Below, piece by piece: positions 24,106-31,764 of a DNA stretch of 32,796 bases. The notes under the pieces were generated by a model. That model was not told the origin of the DNA, did not search any database, and worked only from the letters and a program-made list of their open reading frames with translations. The position numbers and the translations under genes were made by a program. Within the stretch, counting starts at the first letter, position 1; each line of letters starts with the position of its first letter. Location: the NCBI RefSeq assembly GCF_020832325.1, contig NZ_JAFIEU010000023.1:1-32796 (forward strand). The letters run 5' to 3'. Origin of the DNA: Lunatimonas sp. Its GTDB lineage: Bacteria > Bacteroidota > Bacteroidia > Cytophagales > Cyclobacteriaceae.

Positions 24106-26922
24106 ATGGGAAATAGGAAGCAAACTGCCTTGGAGGATCTGGATCAACTGGATGCCAAAAAGTTTATCATCATCAAAAATGCCCGGGTGAATAACCTGAA
24201 GGGGGTAAGCCTGGCCATACCGAGAAACTCCTTGGTGGTCGTGACCGGACTGTCCGGTTCAGGCAAATCTTCGCTGGCCTTTGATACGCTGTTTGCTGAA
24301 GGGCAGCGCATGTACGTGGAGAGCCTCAGTTCATACGCGAGGCAGTTTTTGGGTCGAATGGAAAAACCGGATGTGGAGTACATCCGAGGCATTTCTCCGG
24401 CTATAGCGATACAGCAGAAGGTGACCACCAAAAACCCCCGCTCCACAGTGGGCACTACCACTGAAATTTACGATTACCTCAAACTCTTATATAGCCGCAT
24501 AGGCAGAACCATCTCGCCCGTTAGCGGAGAGGAAGTGAAACACCATACCGTGACAGACGTGGTGGACCATATCCATGGCTTGGACGAGGGCACCAAAGTG
24601 ATGATCAGTTGCCCACTGCAACGGGCCGCTGATCGGACATGGGAAAAGGAACTGGAAGTGCTCCTCCAAAAAGGATTTACGCGTATTCTTATCGACGGCG
24701 AGGCGTATTACGTGGAAGACCTGGTGAACGACTCCCAACATCCTCGCGGAGAGGTGGAAATTCTAATCGATCGGGTCGTGGTACAGCACGACGACGAGGA
24801 TAACCAATACCGCATCGCAGATAGTGTGCAAACCGCATTTTTTGAAGGGCATGGGTACTGCATGGTTACGGTTCCTGATCGTTCCCGTGTGGGCTTCAGC
24901 GATAAGTTTGAGCTCGATGGTATCAGCTTTGAACTCCCCTCAGTCAATCTCTTTAGTTTTAACAACCCCTACGGTGCATGCCGTACTTGTGAGGGGTTTG
25001 GTTCGGTATTGGGTATAGATCCTGACTTGGTCATACCAGACAAGAGTCTCTCGGTATACGACGGGGCCATAGCGCCCTGGCGTGGAGAGACTACTAAAAA
25101 GTGGCTGACACCCCTGCTGAAAAACGGTATCCGCTTCGATTTTCCGGTGCACCGTGCCTACGAGGATCTCAACGAGCAGGAAAAGGAGATTCTCTGGACG
25201 GGAAACACCTACTTCAAAGGAATCCATGCCTTCTTTGAATTTCTGGAATCCAAGCTTCACAAGATCCAATACCGGGTGATGCTGTCCCGGTTTCGGGGCA
25301 GAACCACCTGTCCGGATTGTAAGGGCACCCGCATCCGAAAGGACGCCTCCTACGTGCGGGTGGGTGGTACCTCGATCACGGATGTGGTCCTGATGCCCGT
25401 GAGCAAATCACTTGCTTTTTTTCAGAACTTGGAGCTGACTAGTGCGGAACAAAAGATTGCGAGCAGATTGCTAAAAGAAATCATAAATAGGCTGGAGTAC
25501 CTGGATAAGGTGGGCCTTGGGTACCTAACCCTCAATCGGTTGACATCCTCGCTTTCCGGAGGGGAGTTTCAGCGGATCCGGTTAGCGACTTCGTTAGGCA
25601 GTGCCTTGGTAGGCTCCATGTATATTTTGGATGAACCCAGCATCGGCCTGCATCCACGCGATACGGAGCGACTGATTGAAGTGCTCAAATCCCTGCGGGA
25701 CCTCGGCAACACGGTTATCGTAGTGGAACACGAGGAAAAAATCATCCGTGCTGCTGATCAGATCATCGACATCGGGCCCGACGCAGGGGTGAATGGTGGC
25801 CAACTAATGTTCCAAGGCGATTTGGGGGAACTTTTGGTGAACGGAACCACCCACACCGCACGGTATTTGCGTAGAGAGGAGACCATTGCAGAGAATATGT
25901 CCCCGCGTACGTGGCGAAACAGCCTGTTGATTCAAGGGGCGCGCGAAAACAACCTCAAAAACCTGACTGTCCGGATCCCATTGGGAGTGTTGACGGTGGT
26001 CACGGGAGTCAGCGGATCGGGTAAATCCACCTTGGTCAAAAAGGTGCTATACCCCGCGCTAGGCAAGATGCTGGGCACGGTTTCGGATGAGACCGGTAAA
26101 TTTGACCGGCTCGATGGCGACTATAGGATGGTCAACCGGGTGGAATTTGTGGATCAAAATCCCATTGGCAAGTCCTCACGCTCCAATCCCGTAACCTACG
26201 TAAAAGCCTACGACGCGATCCGTACCTTGTATTCGGAGCAACCTCTGTCCAAACAGCGCAGCTACAAGCCGGCATTCTTCAGTTTTAACGTGGACGGAGG
26301 CCGGTGCGAGGCCTGTCAGGGTGAGGGCACCCAGAAGATTGAAATGCAATTTATGGCCGATATCTTTCTTACCTGTGAGTCGTGTAAGGGGAAACGGTTC
26401 AAGAATGAGATTTTGGAAGTAACCTATAAGGAAAAGACGATTTCCGATGTGTTGGACATGACCATTGACGAGGCCATGGAATTTTTTGCCGACAAGAATC
26501 CAATCATCAACCGGCTACAGCCTCTACAGGAAGTTGGCCTGGGGTACATCGGCATGGGCCAGTCTTCCAATACGCTGAGCGGGGGAGAAGCTCAAAGGGT
26601 GAAGTTGGCCTCTTTCCTGGGAAAAGGAGAAACCAGGAACCAGGAGCATATCCTGTTTATCTTTGACGAACCCACTACGGGATTGCATTTTCACGATATC
26701 AAGAAGCTACTCCATTCAATCAATGCGTTGATAGACCAAGGTCATTCCGTGCTGGTGATTGAACACAATACAGAGGTGATTCTCGCGGCAGATTGGGTGA
26801 TCGACTTGGGCCCTGAAGGCGGAGAACAGGGTGGAAATATTCTTTACGAAGGCATTCCGGACGGGTTACGCGATGCAGCGTCCAGCTATACGGGATATTA
26901 TTTGGATACCGTTCGCACATAG
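24106..26922 (+). CDS. uvrA: UvrA paralogue (second full-length copy)
   Basis: The 938-residue protein has both ATPase modules intact: GLSGSGKSS (about 46-54) with LSGGEFQRIRLATSLG (about 482), and GVSGSGKST (about 633) with [16 protein letters not shown] (about 823). Zinc motifs are complete (YGACRTCEG, CPDCKG, GGRCEACQG...CESCKGKRF at about 730), and so is the region after NPRSTVGT that binds UvrB. It is not the short UvrA2 class that lacks the UvrB-binding domain. The first signature has F in place of A (GGEFQRI), and the sequence is clearly diverged from the copy at 7138-9972, so they are not a recent duplication. I start at ATG 24106 rather than TTG 24088, because the -7 box overlaps the longer form. 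It may be redundant or have a specialised lesion range. Confidence 0.93.
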   Translation: MGNRKQTALEDLDQLDAKKFIIIKNARVNNLKGVSLAIPRNSLVVVTGLSGSGKSSLAFDTLFAEGQRMYVESLSSYARQFLGRMEKPDVEYIRGISPAIAIQQKVTTKNPRSTVGTTTEIYDYLKLLYSRIGRTISPVSGEEVKHHTVTDVVDHIHGLDEGTKVMISCPLQRAADRTWEKELEVLLQKGFTRILIDGEAYYVEDLVNDSQHPRGEVEILIDRVVVQHDDEDNQYRIADSVQTAFFEGHGYCMVTVPDRSRVGFSDKFELDGISFELPSVNLFSFNNPYGACRTCEGFGSVLGIDPDLVIPDKSLSVYDGAIAPWRGETTKKWLTPLLKNGIRFDFPVHRAYEDLNEQEKEILWTGNTYFKGIHAFFEFLESKLHKIQYRVMLSRFRGRTTCPDCKGTRIRKDASYVRVGGTSITDVVLMPVSKSLAFFQNLELTSAEQKIASRLLKEIINRLEYLDKVGLGYLTLNRLTSSLSGGEFQRIRLATSLGSALVGSMYILDEPSIGLHPRDTERLIEVLKSLRDLGNTVIVVEHEEKIIRAADQIIDIGPDAGVNGGQLMFQGDLGELLVNGTTHTARYLRREETIAENMSPRTWRNSLLIQGARENNLKNLTVRIPLGVLTVVTGVSGSGKSTLVKKVLYPALGKMLGTVSDETGKFDRLDGDYRMVNRVEFVDQNPIGKSSRSNPVTYVKAYDAIRTLYSEQPLSKQRSYKPAFFSFNVDGGRCEACQGEGTQKIEMQFMADIFLTCESCKGKRFKNEILEVTYKEKTISDVLDMTIDEAMEFFADKNPIINRLQPLQEVGLGYIGMGQSSNTLSGGEAQRVKLASFLGKGETRNQEHILFIFDEPTTGLHFHDIKKLLHSINALIDQGHSVLVIEHNTEVILAADWVIDLGPEGGEQGGNILYEGIPDGLRDAASSYTGYYLDTVRT

Positions 26923-26955
26923 GTGTTCTGTTTTTTGCAACCCCGACCGTCTTTC

Positions 26956-27019
26956 GCAGCTAAACGTCAACCGTTTACATAAAAGGGGACGTTTAGGGAG
27001 CTGCTTATTTGCTTTTTTT
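26956..27019 (+). terminator. Terminator of the uvrA paralogue
   Basis: CTAAACGTC (26960-26968) pairs with GACGTTTAG (26988-26996). The stem extends through GCAG (26956-26959) with CTGC (27001-27004), leaving GGAG (26997-27000) bulged on the right arm. TTATTTGCTTTTTTT follows. The structure lies 33 bases after the stop codon. The loop is long (19 bases), so it is slightly less certain than the others. Confidence 0.6.
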
Positions 27020-27051
27020 AACGTTGTTTGGTTTCTCTGCTGGAATGTTGC

Positions 27052-27082
27052 TTTCAATTATTCAAAAATAAGAGTAATTTAG
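27052..27082 (+). promoter_or_regulatory. Weak candidate promoter of the secreted oxidoreductase operon
   Basis: TTTC (27052-27055), 19 bases, then TAATTTAG (27075-27082), each one mismatch from the Bacteroidota -33 and -7 boxes. It would give a leader of about 70 bases before ATG 27156. Confidence 0.3.
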
Positions 27083-27155
27083 ACGCCTATACCCAATGCA
27101 GCGGAAGCAGTTTTCTAAAGAGGAAACTAAAACCGCTGTAATTCTACGATTAATC

Positions 27156-28136
27156 ATGCATACATACCGCATTCTGACGGCGTTTGCCGTGCTTTTAGTA
27201 TTATCCGCTTGGATAATGGCTCCAAAATGGGCGAATAATTTTCAACCCTATGAGCAAACGATCCCCCATACCTCCTTAAGTTTCGGAATGATTCCCATAC
27301 CTGGGGGAGTTTTTAAGATGGGCAGTGAAAAAGGAGAGGCCGATGAGGCACCCGTACACGAGGTGCATCTTGATCCATTTTGGATGGGTACCCACGAGGT
27401 GACGTGGGATTTGTACGAAATGTTTCTGGACAAGAACTTTGAGGCATCGGTAAGCGAGCAACCGTTGACCTCCGTAGTAGACGGCCTTACACGGCCGTCC
27501 ATACCGTACTTGGATATGACCTTTGGGATGGGCAAAAACAACAAGCCGGCCATCGGGATGACCCAATACGGTGCGATTCAGTTTTGCAGGTGGCTTTACT
27601 TAAAGACAGGGATATTTTACCGCCTACCTACAGAGGCAGAATGGGAATATGCCAGCCGGGCCGGTGCTTCCACAGCGTATTTTTTTGGAGATGATCCCAA
27701 AGAGCTGGATAAATACGCTTGGTTTGGCGCCAATGCCGGAGAGACCACGCAGGAAATAGGCAAAAAACTCCCCAATCCCTGGGGCTTATACGATATATAC
27801 GGAAATGTGAACGAGTGGACCATTGATCATTACGAGGCAGATTCGTATCAAAAGCGGGCAGGCGCCGCGACGAAAAATCCCTTGCTGATAAGTGAGGATC
27901 TGTACCCGAAAGTATTGAGGGGTGGCAGTTACAAGAGTACTGCTGAGGAGCTTCGATCCGCAAACCGCGTGGCCAGTACGGCCCAATGGAAGCGCATAGA
28001 TCCACAGATTCCCAAAAGTCAGTGGTGGTTTCCAGAAGCACCTTTTGTGGGTATGCGTGTGGTCAGACCTGTGACTCCGCCCAGCCTAGAAGAGATCGAG
28101 AACTATTATGGCACATTGCCCGAAGAAGACTATTAA
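27156..28136 (+). CDS. Formylglycine-generating-enzyme-fold (SUMF1) protein lacking the catalytic cysteines
   Basis: The 326-residue protein has an N-terminal hydrophobic signal or anchor (MHTYRILTAFAVLLVLSA) and a full SUMF1-type domain. Motifs are IPGGVFKMGSEKGEADE, THEVTWDLYEMFL, RLPTEAEWEYASRAG, NPWGLYDIYGNVNEW, LRGGSYKS and GMRVVRP. True formylglycine-generating enzymes have two catalytic cysteines shortly after the RGGS segment; here that stretch reads YKSTAEELRSANR with none, and no sulfatase gene is near. It therefore probably does not activate sulfatases and may be a binding or scaffold protein, as the gliding proteins GldJ/GldK are. ATG 27156 gives a clean signal peptide; the frame is open from 27096. 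It is 17 bases upstream of the oxidoreductase gene and clearly in its operon. Confidence 0.85.
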   Translation: MHTYRILTAFAVLLVLSAWIMAPKWANNFQPYEQTIPHTSLSFGMIPIPGGVFKMGSEKGEADEAPVHEVHLDPFWMGTHEVTWDLYEMFLDKNFEASVSEQPLTSVVDGLTRPSIPYLDMTFGMGKNNKPAIGMTQYGAIQFCRWLYLKTGIFYRLPTEAEWEYASRAGASTAYFFGDDPKELDKYAWFGANAGETTQEIGKKLPNPWGLYDIYGNVNEWTIDHYEADSYQKRAGAATKNPLLISEDLYPKVLRGGSYKSTAEELRSANRVASTAQWKRIDPQIPKSQWWFPEAPFVGMRVVRPVTPPSLEEIENYYGTLPEEDY

Positions 28137-28153
28137 CATAAACTTACATAACT

Positions 28154-29473
28154 ATGGAACCAAACAAAAATAACCACCGAAGGGATTTCTTAAAGACCTC
28201 TGCCCTGATTACAGGAGGCGCACTTTTGAATCCCTTCAGCTTACCGGGTGCCTATGCAGCCGGGACAGATGAGATCAAAATTGCCGTAGTAGGCTGTGGC
28301 GGCCGAGGTACAGGCGCCGTATTTCAGGCATTTGAAACCGGGCACAATATCAAGTTGGTCGGCATGGCTGATGCCTTTGAGGATAGATTGGAGCAATCCT
28401 ACGACCGTATCCTCAAGCGATTCGGAGAGGACAAAGTGGTGGTGCCCAAAGAGAAGCGTATTGCAGGCTTTGATGGGTACAAAGAAGTGATGAAGGATGC
28501 CGATGTGGTGATCCTGGCAGCACCTCCAGGCTTTCGTCCCGACCATTTCGAAGAGGCGGTACGTTTGAATAAGCAGATTTTTATGGAGAAACCCGTTGCT
28601 ACCGACGCCGTTGGTATCCGTAGGGTATTGGCTGCTGCAGAAGAAGCCAAGAAAAAGAAGCTAAACGTGGTCGTTGGCCTTCAGCGCCATTACCAAGATA
28701 GTTACGTAGAAACCATCAAGCGCGTGCATGACGGGCAGATCGGAGATATCGTAGGCGGTCAGGTATTCTGGAATGACGGCGGTGTATGGGTAAGGGAACG
28801 ACAACCCGGTCAGACGGAGATGGAGTACCAAATGAGAAACTGGTATTATTTCAACTGGCTTTGCGGAGACCACATCGTGGAGCAGCACGTACATAACCTG
28901 GATGTGGCTAATTGGGTGAAAAACGGTTACCCCGTTAAGGCTGAAGGCACCGGTGGTCGAACGGTGCGAAGAGGAAAAGATCACGGTGAGATCTTTGACC
29001 ACCACGTCGTTTTGTTTACGTATGAAGATGGAACGGTGATCCACAGTGAATGTAGGCATTTTCCTGGAGCGGCAAACCGCGTAGATGAGTCCTTTCAGGG
29101 AACAAAAGGAAAGGTATACATGAATGCCGGTCACGTGGGTAAGATTTCTGACTACAAGGGAAATAGCCTTTATGACCACAACGGAGAGAATAACATAAAC
29201 CCCTACCAAAAGGAACACAACGAGCTTTTTGCGGCCATTGTGAAGGGAGAGTATAAGTTTGCCGACGCTGAAAATGCAGCCAAAAGTACCATGACATCGA
29301 TATTGGGGCGTTTTGCAACGTATTCTGGAAAAGTGGTTTCCTGGGATGAGGCTATCAATTCAGACATCAACCTGATGCCGGACGTATTGGCATGGGATGC
29401 GATTCCTAAAAATGTGCCAAACAACGAAGGCTACTATGCCTATGCAGTGCCAGGTCAAAGCAAGGTAGTCTGA
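28154..29473 (+). CDS. Tat-exported Gfo/Idh/MocA-family oxidoreductase
   Basis: The 439-residue protein begins with a Tat signal (HRRDFLKTSALITGGALLN) and then a Rossmann domain (KIAVVGCGGRGTG, NAD(P)-binding). The family EKP motif is FMEKPVATDA, and the C-terminal alpha/beta substrate domain follows (QRHYQDSYVETIKRVHDGQIGD, CGDHIVEQHVHNLDVANW). Such exported family members are thought to hold their cofactor tightly and oxidise or rearrange sugars in the periplasm, for example in 3-keto-glycoside and glycosidase-like chemistry. It sits between the SUMF1-fold protein and a Tat-exported isomerase, 19 bases before the latter, pointing to a shared pathway on a sugar or polyol. Substrate unknown. 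Confidence 0.93.
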   Translation: MEPNKNNHRRDFLKTSALITGGALLNPFSLPGAYAAGTDEIKIAVVGCGGRGTGAVFQAFETGHNIKLVGMADAFEDRLEQSYDRILKRFGEDKVVVPKEKRIAGFDGYKEVMKDADVVILAAPPGFRPDHFEEAVRLNKQIFMEKPVATDAVGIRRVLAAAEEAKKKKLNVVVGLQRHYQDSYVETIKRVHDGQIGDIVGGQVFWNDGGVWVRERQPGQTEMEYQMRNWYYFNWLCGDHIVEQHVHNLDVANWVKNGYPVKAEGTGGRTVRRGKDHGEIFDHHVVLFTYEDGTVIHSECRHFPGAANRVDESFQGTKGKVYMNAGHVGKISDYKGNSLYDHNGENNINPYQKEHNELFAAIVKGEYKFADAENAAKSTMTSILGRFATYSGKVVSWDEAINSDINLMPDVLAWDAIPKNVPNNEGYYAYAVPGQSKVV

Positions 29474-29492
29474 TCTTAACCCAATCAATCGA

Positions 29493-30413
29493 ATGAGAAG
29501 AAGAAATTTCATCAAAAATGTATCTTTGGGCGCAGCTGTGGGGCTTACCGGAACCGGTGCCCTACAGGCTGATGTCCTCCCAACGAACAAGCAGGTAGAT
29601 AAAACCTTTAATCTAAACTATGCCCCCCATTTTGGCATGTTCCGCAACCATGCAGGCGACGACTTGATAGCGCAGCTTGACTTCATGTATGAGCGGGGCT
29701 TCAGAAGCCTAGAGGACAACGGCATGATGGGTAGGCCGGTGGATGTTCAGGAAAAAATCGGCAACCACCTCGCGAAGCTGGGCATGGATATGGGAGTTTT
29801 TGTCTTGGATAAAGGAGGAAATGGTGCAAACACCTTTGCTTCCGGATCTCAAGAACACACCGATATCTTCTTAAACGGCTGTAGAAGGGCTGTAGAAGTG
29901 GCTAAGCGGGTAAATGCCAAATGGATTACCGTGGTTCCTGGAGATTTCGATCGCCGCTTACCGCTAGATATCCAAACAGCCAATGTAATCGATACGCTTC
30001 GCAAGGGGGCCGAGATTTTGGAACCCCATGGCCTAGTGATGGTATTGGAGCCACTCAGTGATACACCCAATCTATACCTGCGGACCTCTACACAGACCTA
30101 CATGATATGTAGGGCCGTGAATAGTCCTGCCTGTAAAGTATTGTACGATGCGTACCACATGCAGAAAAATGAGGGGCATTTGATCACTATGATGGATCAT
30201 TGTTGGGATGAAATCGCCTACATTCAGATAGGTGACAATCCGGGTAGAAAAGAGCCGGGAACCGGTGAAATTAACTACTTGAATGTATTCAAACACATCC
30301 ATGCAAAAGGCTACAAAGGCATTATGGGAATGGAACACGGCAACGCTAGCCCGGGCAAAGAGGGAGAGACCGCGCTGATTGAGGCCTACCGAAAAGCCGA
30401 CAGCTTTATGTAA
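29493..30413 (+). CDS. Tat-exported TIM-barrel isomerase (hydroxypyruvate isomerase / sugar-phosphate isomerase-epimerase family)
   Basis: The 306-residue protein has a Tat signal (MRRRNFIKNVSLGAAVGLTG) and an AP-endonuclease-2-like TIM barrel. Recognisable elements are LNYAPHFGMF, GFRSLEDNGMMG, WITVVPGDFDRR, LVMVLEPLSD (metal-binding E), CKVLYDAYHMQKNEG (D, H), YIQIGDNPGRKEPGTGEINY and GIMGMEHGNA (E). This matches the hydroxypyruvate-isomerase subgroup. It probably isomerises or epimerises a sugar, with a divalent metal. It directly follows the oxidoreductase gene and is the last gene before a strong bidirectional terminator, completing a three-gene operon. Confidence 0.9.
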   Translation: MRRRNFIKNVSLGAAVGLTGTGALQADVLPTNKQVDKTFNLNYAPHFGMFRNHAGDDLIAQLDFMYERGFRSLEDNGMMGRPVDVQEKIGNHLAKLGMDMGVFVLDKGGNGANTFASGSQEHTDIFLNGCRRAVEVAKRVNAKWITVVPGDFDRRLPLDIQTANVIDTLRKGAEILEPHGLVMVLEPLSDTPNLYLRTSTQTYMICRAVNSPACKVLYDAYHMQKNEGHLITMMDHCWDEIAYIQIGDNPGRKEPGTGEINYLNVFKHIHAKGYKGIMGMEHGNASPGKEGETALIEAYRKADSFM

Positions 30414-30434
30414 AATGGGTAGGTTCTAATGAAT

Positions 30435-30472
30435 AAAAAAGGTTGAGATCTGATGGATCTCAACCTTTTTTT
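30435..30472. terminator. Bidirectional terminator overlapping the end of the YcxB-like gene
   Basis: AAAAAAGGTTGAGATC and GATCTCAACCTTTTTT form a perfect 16-bp stem around TGATG, with T runs on both strands. It serves the isomerase operon from the left and the minus-strand YcxB-like gene from the right. The stop codon (TGA, 30462-30460) of that gene is inside the stem, so the last residues (DLKKG) are encoded by the terminator. Confidence 0.9.
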
Positions 30473-30942
30473 AGGTCGTAGCCTTTTCGTTTCAGAATAG
30501 TCTCGATGAATTTGACGTCGTTTTCGGAATTGAAGATTTTGAAAGGCAAATAAATGAACTGCGCCTTGGACATGGTGAAAACAAAGGCATCTTTCTTCAT
30601 TTCGGTCCGCTTGATCATATCCCATTTGATAGGCATGCCCTGTTTGGCGTTGAGCTTCATGAGGATTTGGCGGCTATCTATTTCATAAGCCATTTTCTCA
30701 AACATGACTTTGTTTTGTTCCAATTGGGTGACACCCGCAAATTGGATTACCCAAAAAAGCCAGTAGAGCGCATACGCAAGAATGGCCATGCTGATCCACC
30801 ACCAAGAGGGGATCCAAAAATATCCGCAGCCAATAAGAATGGCAATGAGTACCACCCACCACTGTTCTTTCAAAATATTGATCAATCCTAATTTGATATA
30901 AGTACCGGTAGGGAGTTGGTATTTTTTTGTTTTTACGATCAT
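30460..30942 (-). CDS. YcxB-like membrane protein
   Basis: The 160-residue protein has two membrane segments (about 28-45 and 48-68, WWVVLIAILIGCGYF and WWISMAILAYALYWLF). A C-terminal cytosolic domain follows, with YEIDSRQILMKLNAKQGMPIKWDMI and DAFVFTMSKAQFIYLPFKIF, the pattern of the YcxB family (function unknown). The stop codon lies inside the shared terminator. A promoter with an embedded palindrome lies upstream, so the gene is probably regulated. It is a single-gene transcription unit. Confidence 0.75.
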   Translation of the reverse strand: MIVKTKKYQLPTGTYIKLGLINILKEQWWVVLIAILIGCGYFWIPSWWWISMAILAYALYWLFWVIQFAGVTQLEQNKVMFEKMAYEIDSRQILMKLNAKQGMPIKWDMIKRTEMKKDAFVFTMSKAQFIYLPFKIFNSENDVKFIETILKRKGYDLKKG

Positions 30943-30964
30943 TGGGTGCTAAATTTTCAGTCCG

Positions 30965-30996
30965 CAAATATCTAACGATATGGCCTATATCGCAAG
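30965..30996 (-). promoter_or_regulatory. Promoter of the YcxB-like gene with an operator-like palindrome
   Basis: On the minus strand CTTG (30996-30993), 20 bases, then GATATTTG (30972-30965), each one mismatch from the -33 and -7 boxes. The spacer is filled by the palindrome CGATAT-AGGCC-ATATCG (30992-30976). A regulator bound there would cover the promoter. The start ATG at 30942 is 22 bases downstream of the box. Confidence 0.4.
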
Positions 30997-31116
30997 CCGA
31001 TGCCCGTTTACCGAGAGATATTTTGTCTTTTTTTAGAACACTGCGAAAAGTACTTGGTTTAAATTATTGACTTAATGATTTTATTGCTGTAAATTAATGC
31101 GTTAAAGAGCTTGTAT

Positions 31117-31347
31117 ATGAGTAGCTTAGTGATAGACCTTTTCCTTTGTGGCGTAGCATACGTGGTGTTGATATACTTTGTGGCTACAATGACCAAGGCC
31201 CGGATTAACAGAAACCGGAACAATGACGACGATGGAGACGGAGGGGTGGAAGACCTCACACCGCCAAAAATCGATCTACCCCCCGGGATTGTGTGGCCAA
31301 CAGACGATACCCCCAAGCCTGCTAAACCGACTGTTGTCGATTTTTAG
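31117..31347 (+). CDS. Small single-pass membrane protein with acidic and proline-rich tail
   Basis: ATG 31117 gives 76 residues: an N-terminal membrane helix (SSLVIDLFLCGVAYVVLIYF), then a basic patch (KARINRNRN), an acidic stretch (NDDDGDGGVEDL) and a proline-rich end (KIDLPPGIVWPTDDTPKP). Bacteroidota often have such small orphan proteins, and the charge pattern supports an N-out/C-in anchor. Its stop overlaps the stop of the minus-strand Fur-family gene by several bases (31344-31347), so the two genes converge. I do not recognise a family. A clear promoter was not found in the 170-base gap before it. Confidence 0.55.
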   Translation: MSSLVIDLFLCGVAYVVLIYFVATMTKARINRNRNNDDDGDGGVEDLTPPKIDLPPGIVWPTDDTPKPAKPTVVDF

Positions 31348-31760
31348 CTGCAATCCTTGCAGATACCCATTACCAAAAGGCTTTTTTCCCTGGCTACATA
31401 GCCTTCGGGAAGGGTTATTTTAGGCAGGGTAATTTCCTGAATGCAGCTGGTGTTTCCGCATTGTTCACACTTAAAATGAACATGCTCGTGGTCGTGATGA
31501 TGTTCGCTGCTATCGTGTACGCACAAAGCGTATTTGGTTATGCCGCTGTCATCCAATACCTTGTGAATCAAATCACTTTCCAAGAATGTTTTGAGGGTAC
31601 GGTAGATCGTGACTCTGTCAAAATTCTCCTTTAGGGCTTCTTCCAGATCGGCATGTGAAAGGGCCACCTTCTTGCCAATGAAGGTAGCCAATACATCTCT
31701 TCTGCAACTCGTCACCCGAAGATTACTATCTTTCAGTATGTCTGACGTAGTGTCTGCCAT
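31344..31760 (-). CDS. Fur-family metal-responsive transcriptional regulator
   Basis: The 138-residue protein has a winged-helix N-terminus (LRVTSCRRDVLATFIGK, DRVTIYRTLKTFLESDLIHKV) and a metal-binding C-terminus. A histidine cluster (HHHDHEHVHF, 87-96) is followed by C98-x-x-C101 and C134-x-x-C137, the structural zinc site of Fur/Zur. It represses or activates genes for iron or zinc uptake depending on metal. The gene begins 4 bases after the symporter gene, so they are one operon. No Fur box could be read with confidence in the window; the palindromes at 7050 and 30976 are not Fur-like enough to claim. Confidence 0.9.
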   Translation of the reverse strand: MADTTSDILKDSNLRVTSCRRDVLATFIGKKVALSHADLEEALKENFDRVTIYRTLKTFLESDLIHKVLDDSGITKYALCVHDSSEHHHDHEHVHFKCEQCGNTSCIQEITLPKITLPEGYVAREKSLLVMGICKDCS

Positions 31761-31764
31761 GGGT

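Noticed and set aside
26956-27019. Riboswitch before the SUMF1-fold gene
   Set aside because: The hairpin sits just after the uvrA stop, upstream of the weak promoter of the next operon, and ends with a T run, so a terminator is the simpler reading.
28661-29218. Minus-strand frame of 185 codons opposite the Gfo/Idh/MocA gene
   Set aside because: The plus strand encodes the conserved oxidoreductase domain with the EKP motif; the antisense frame is incidental.
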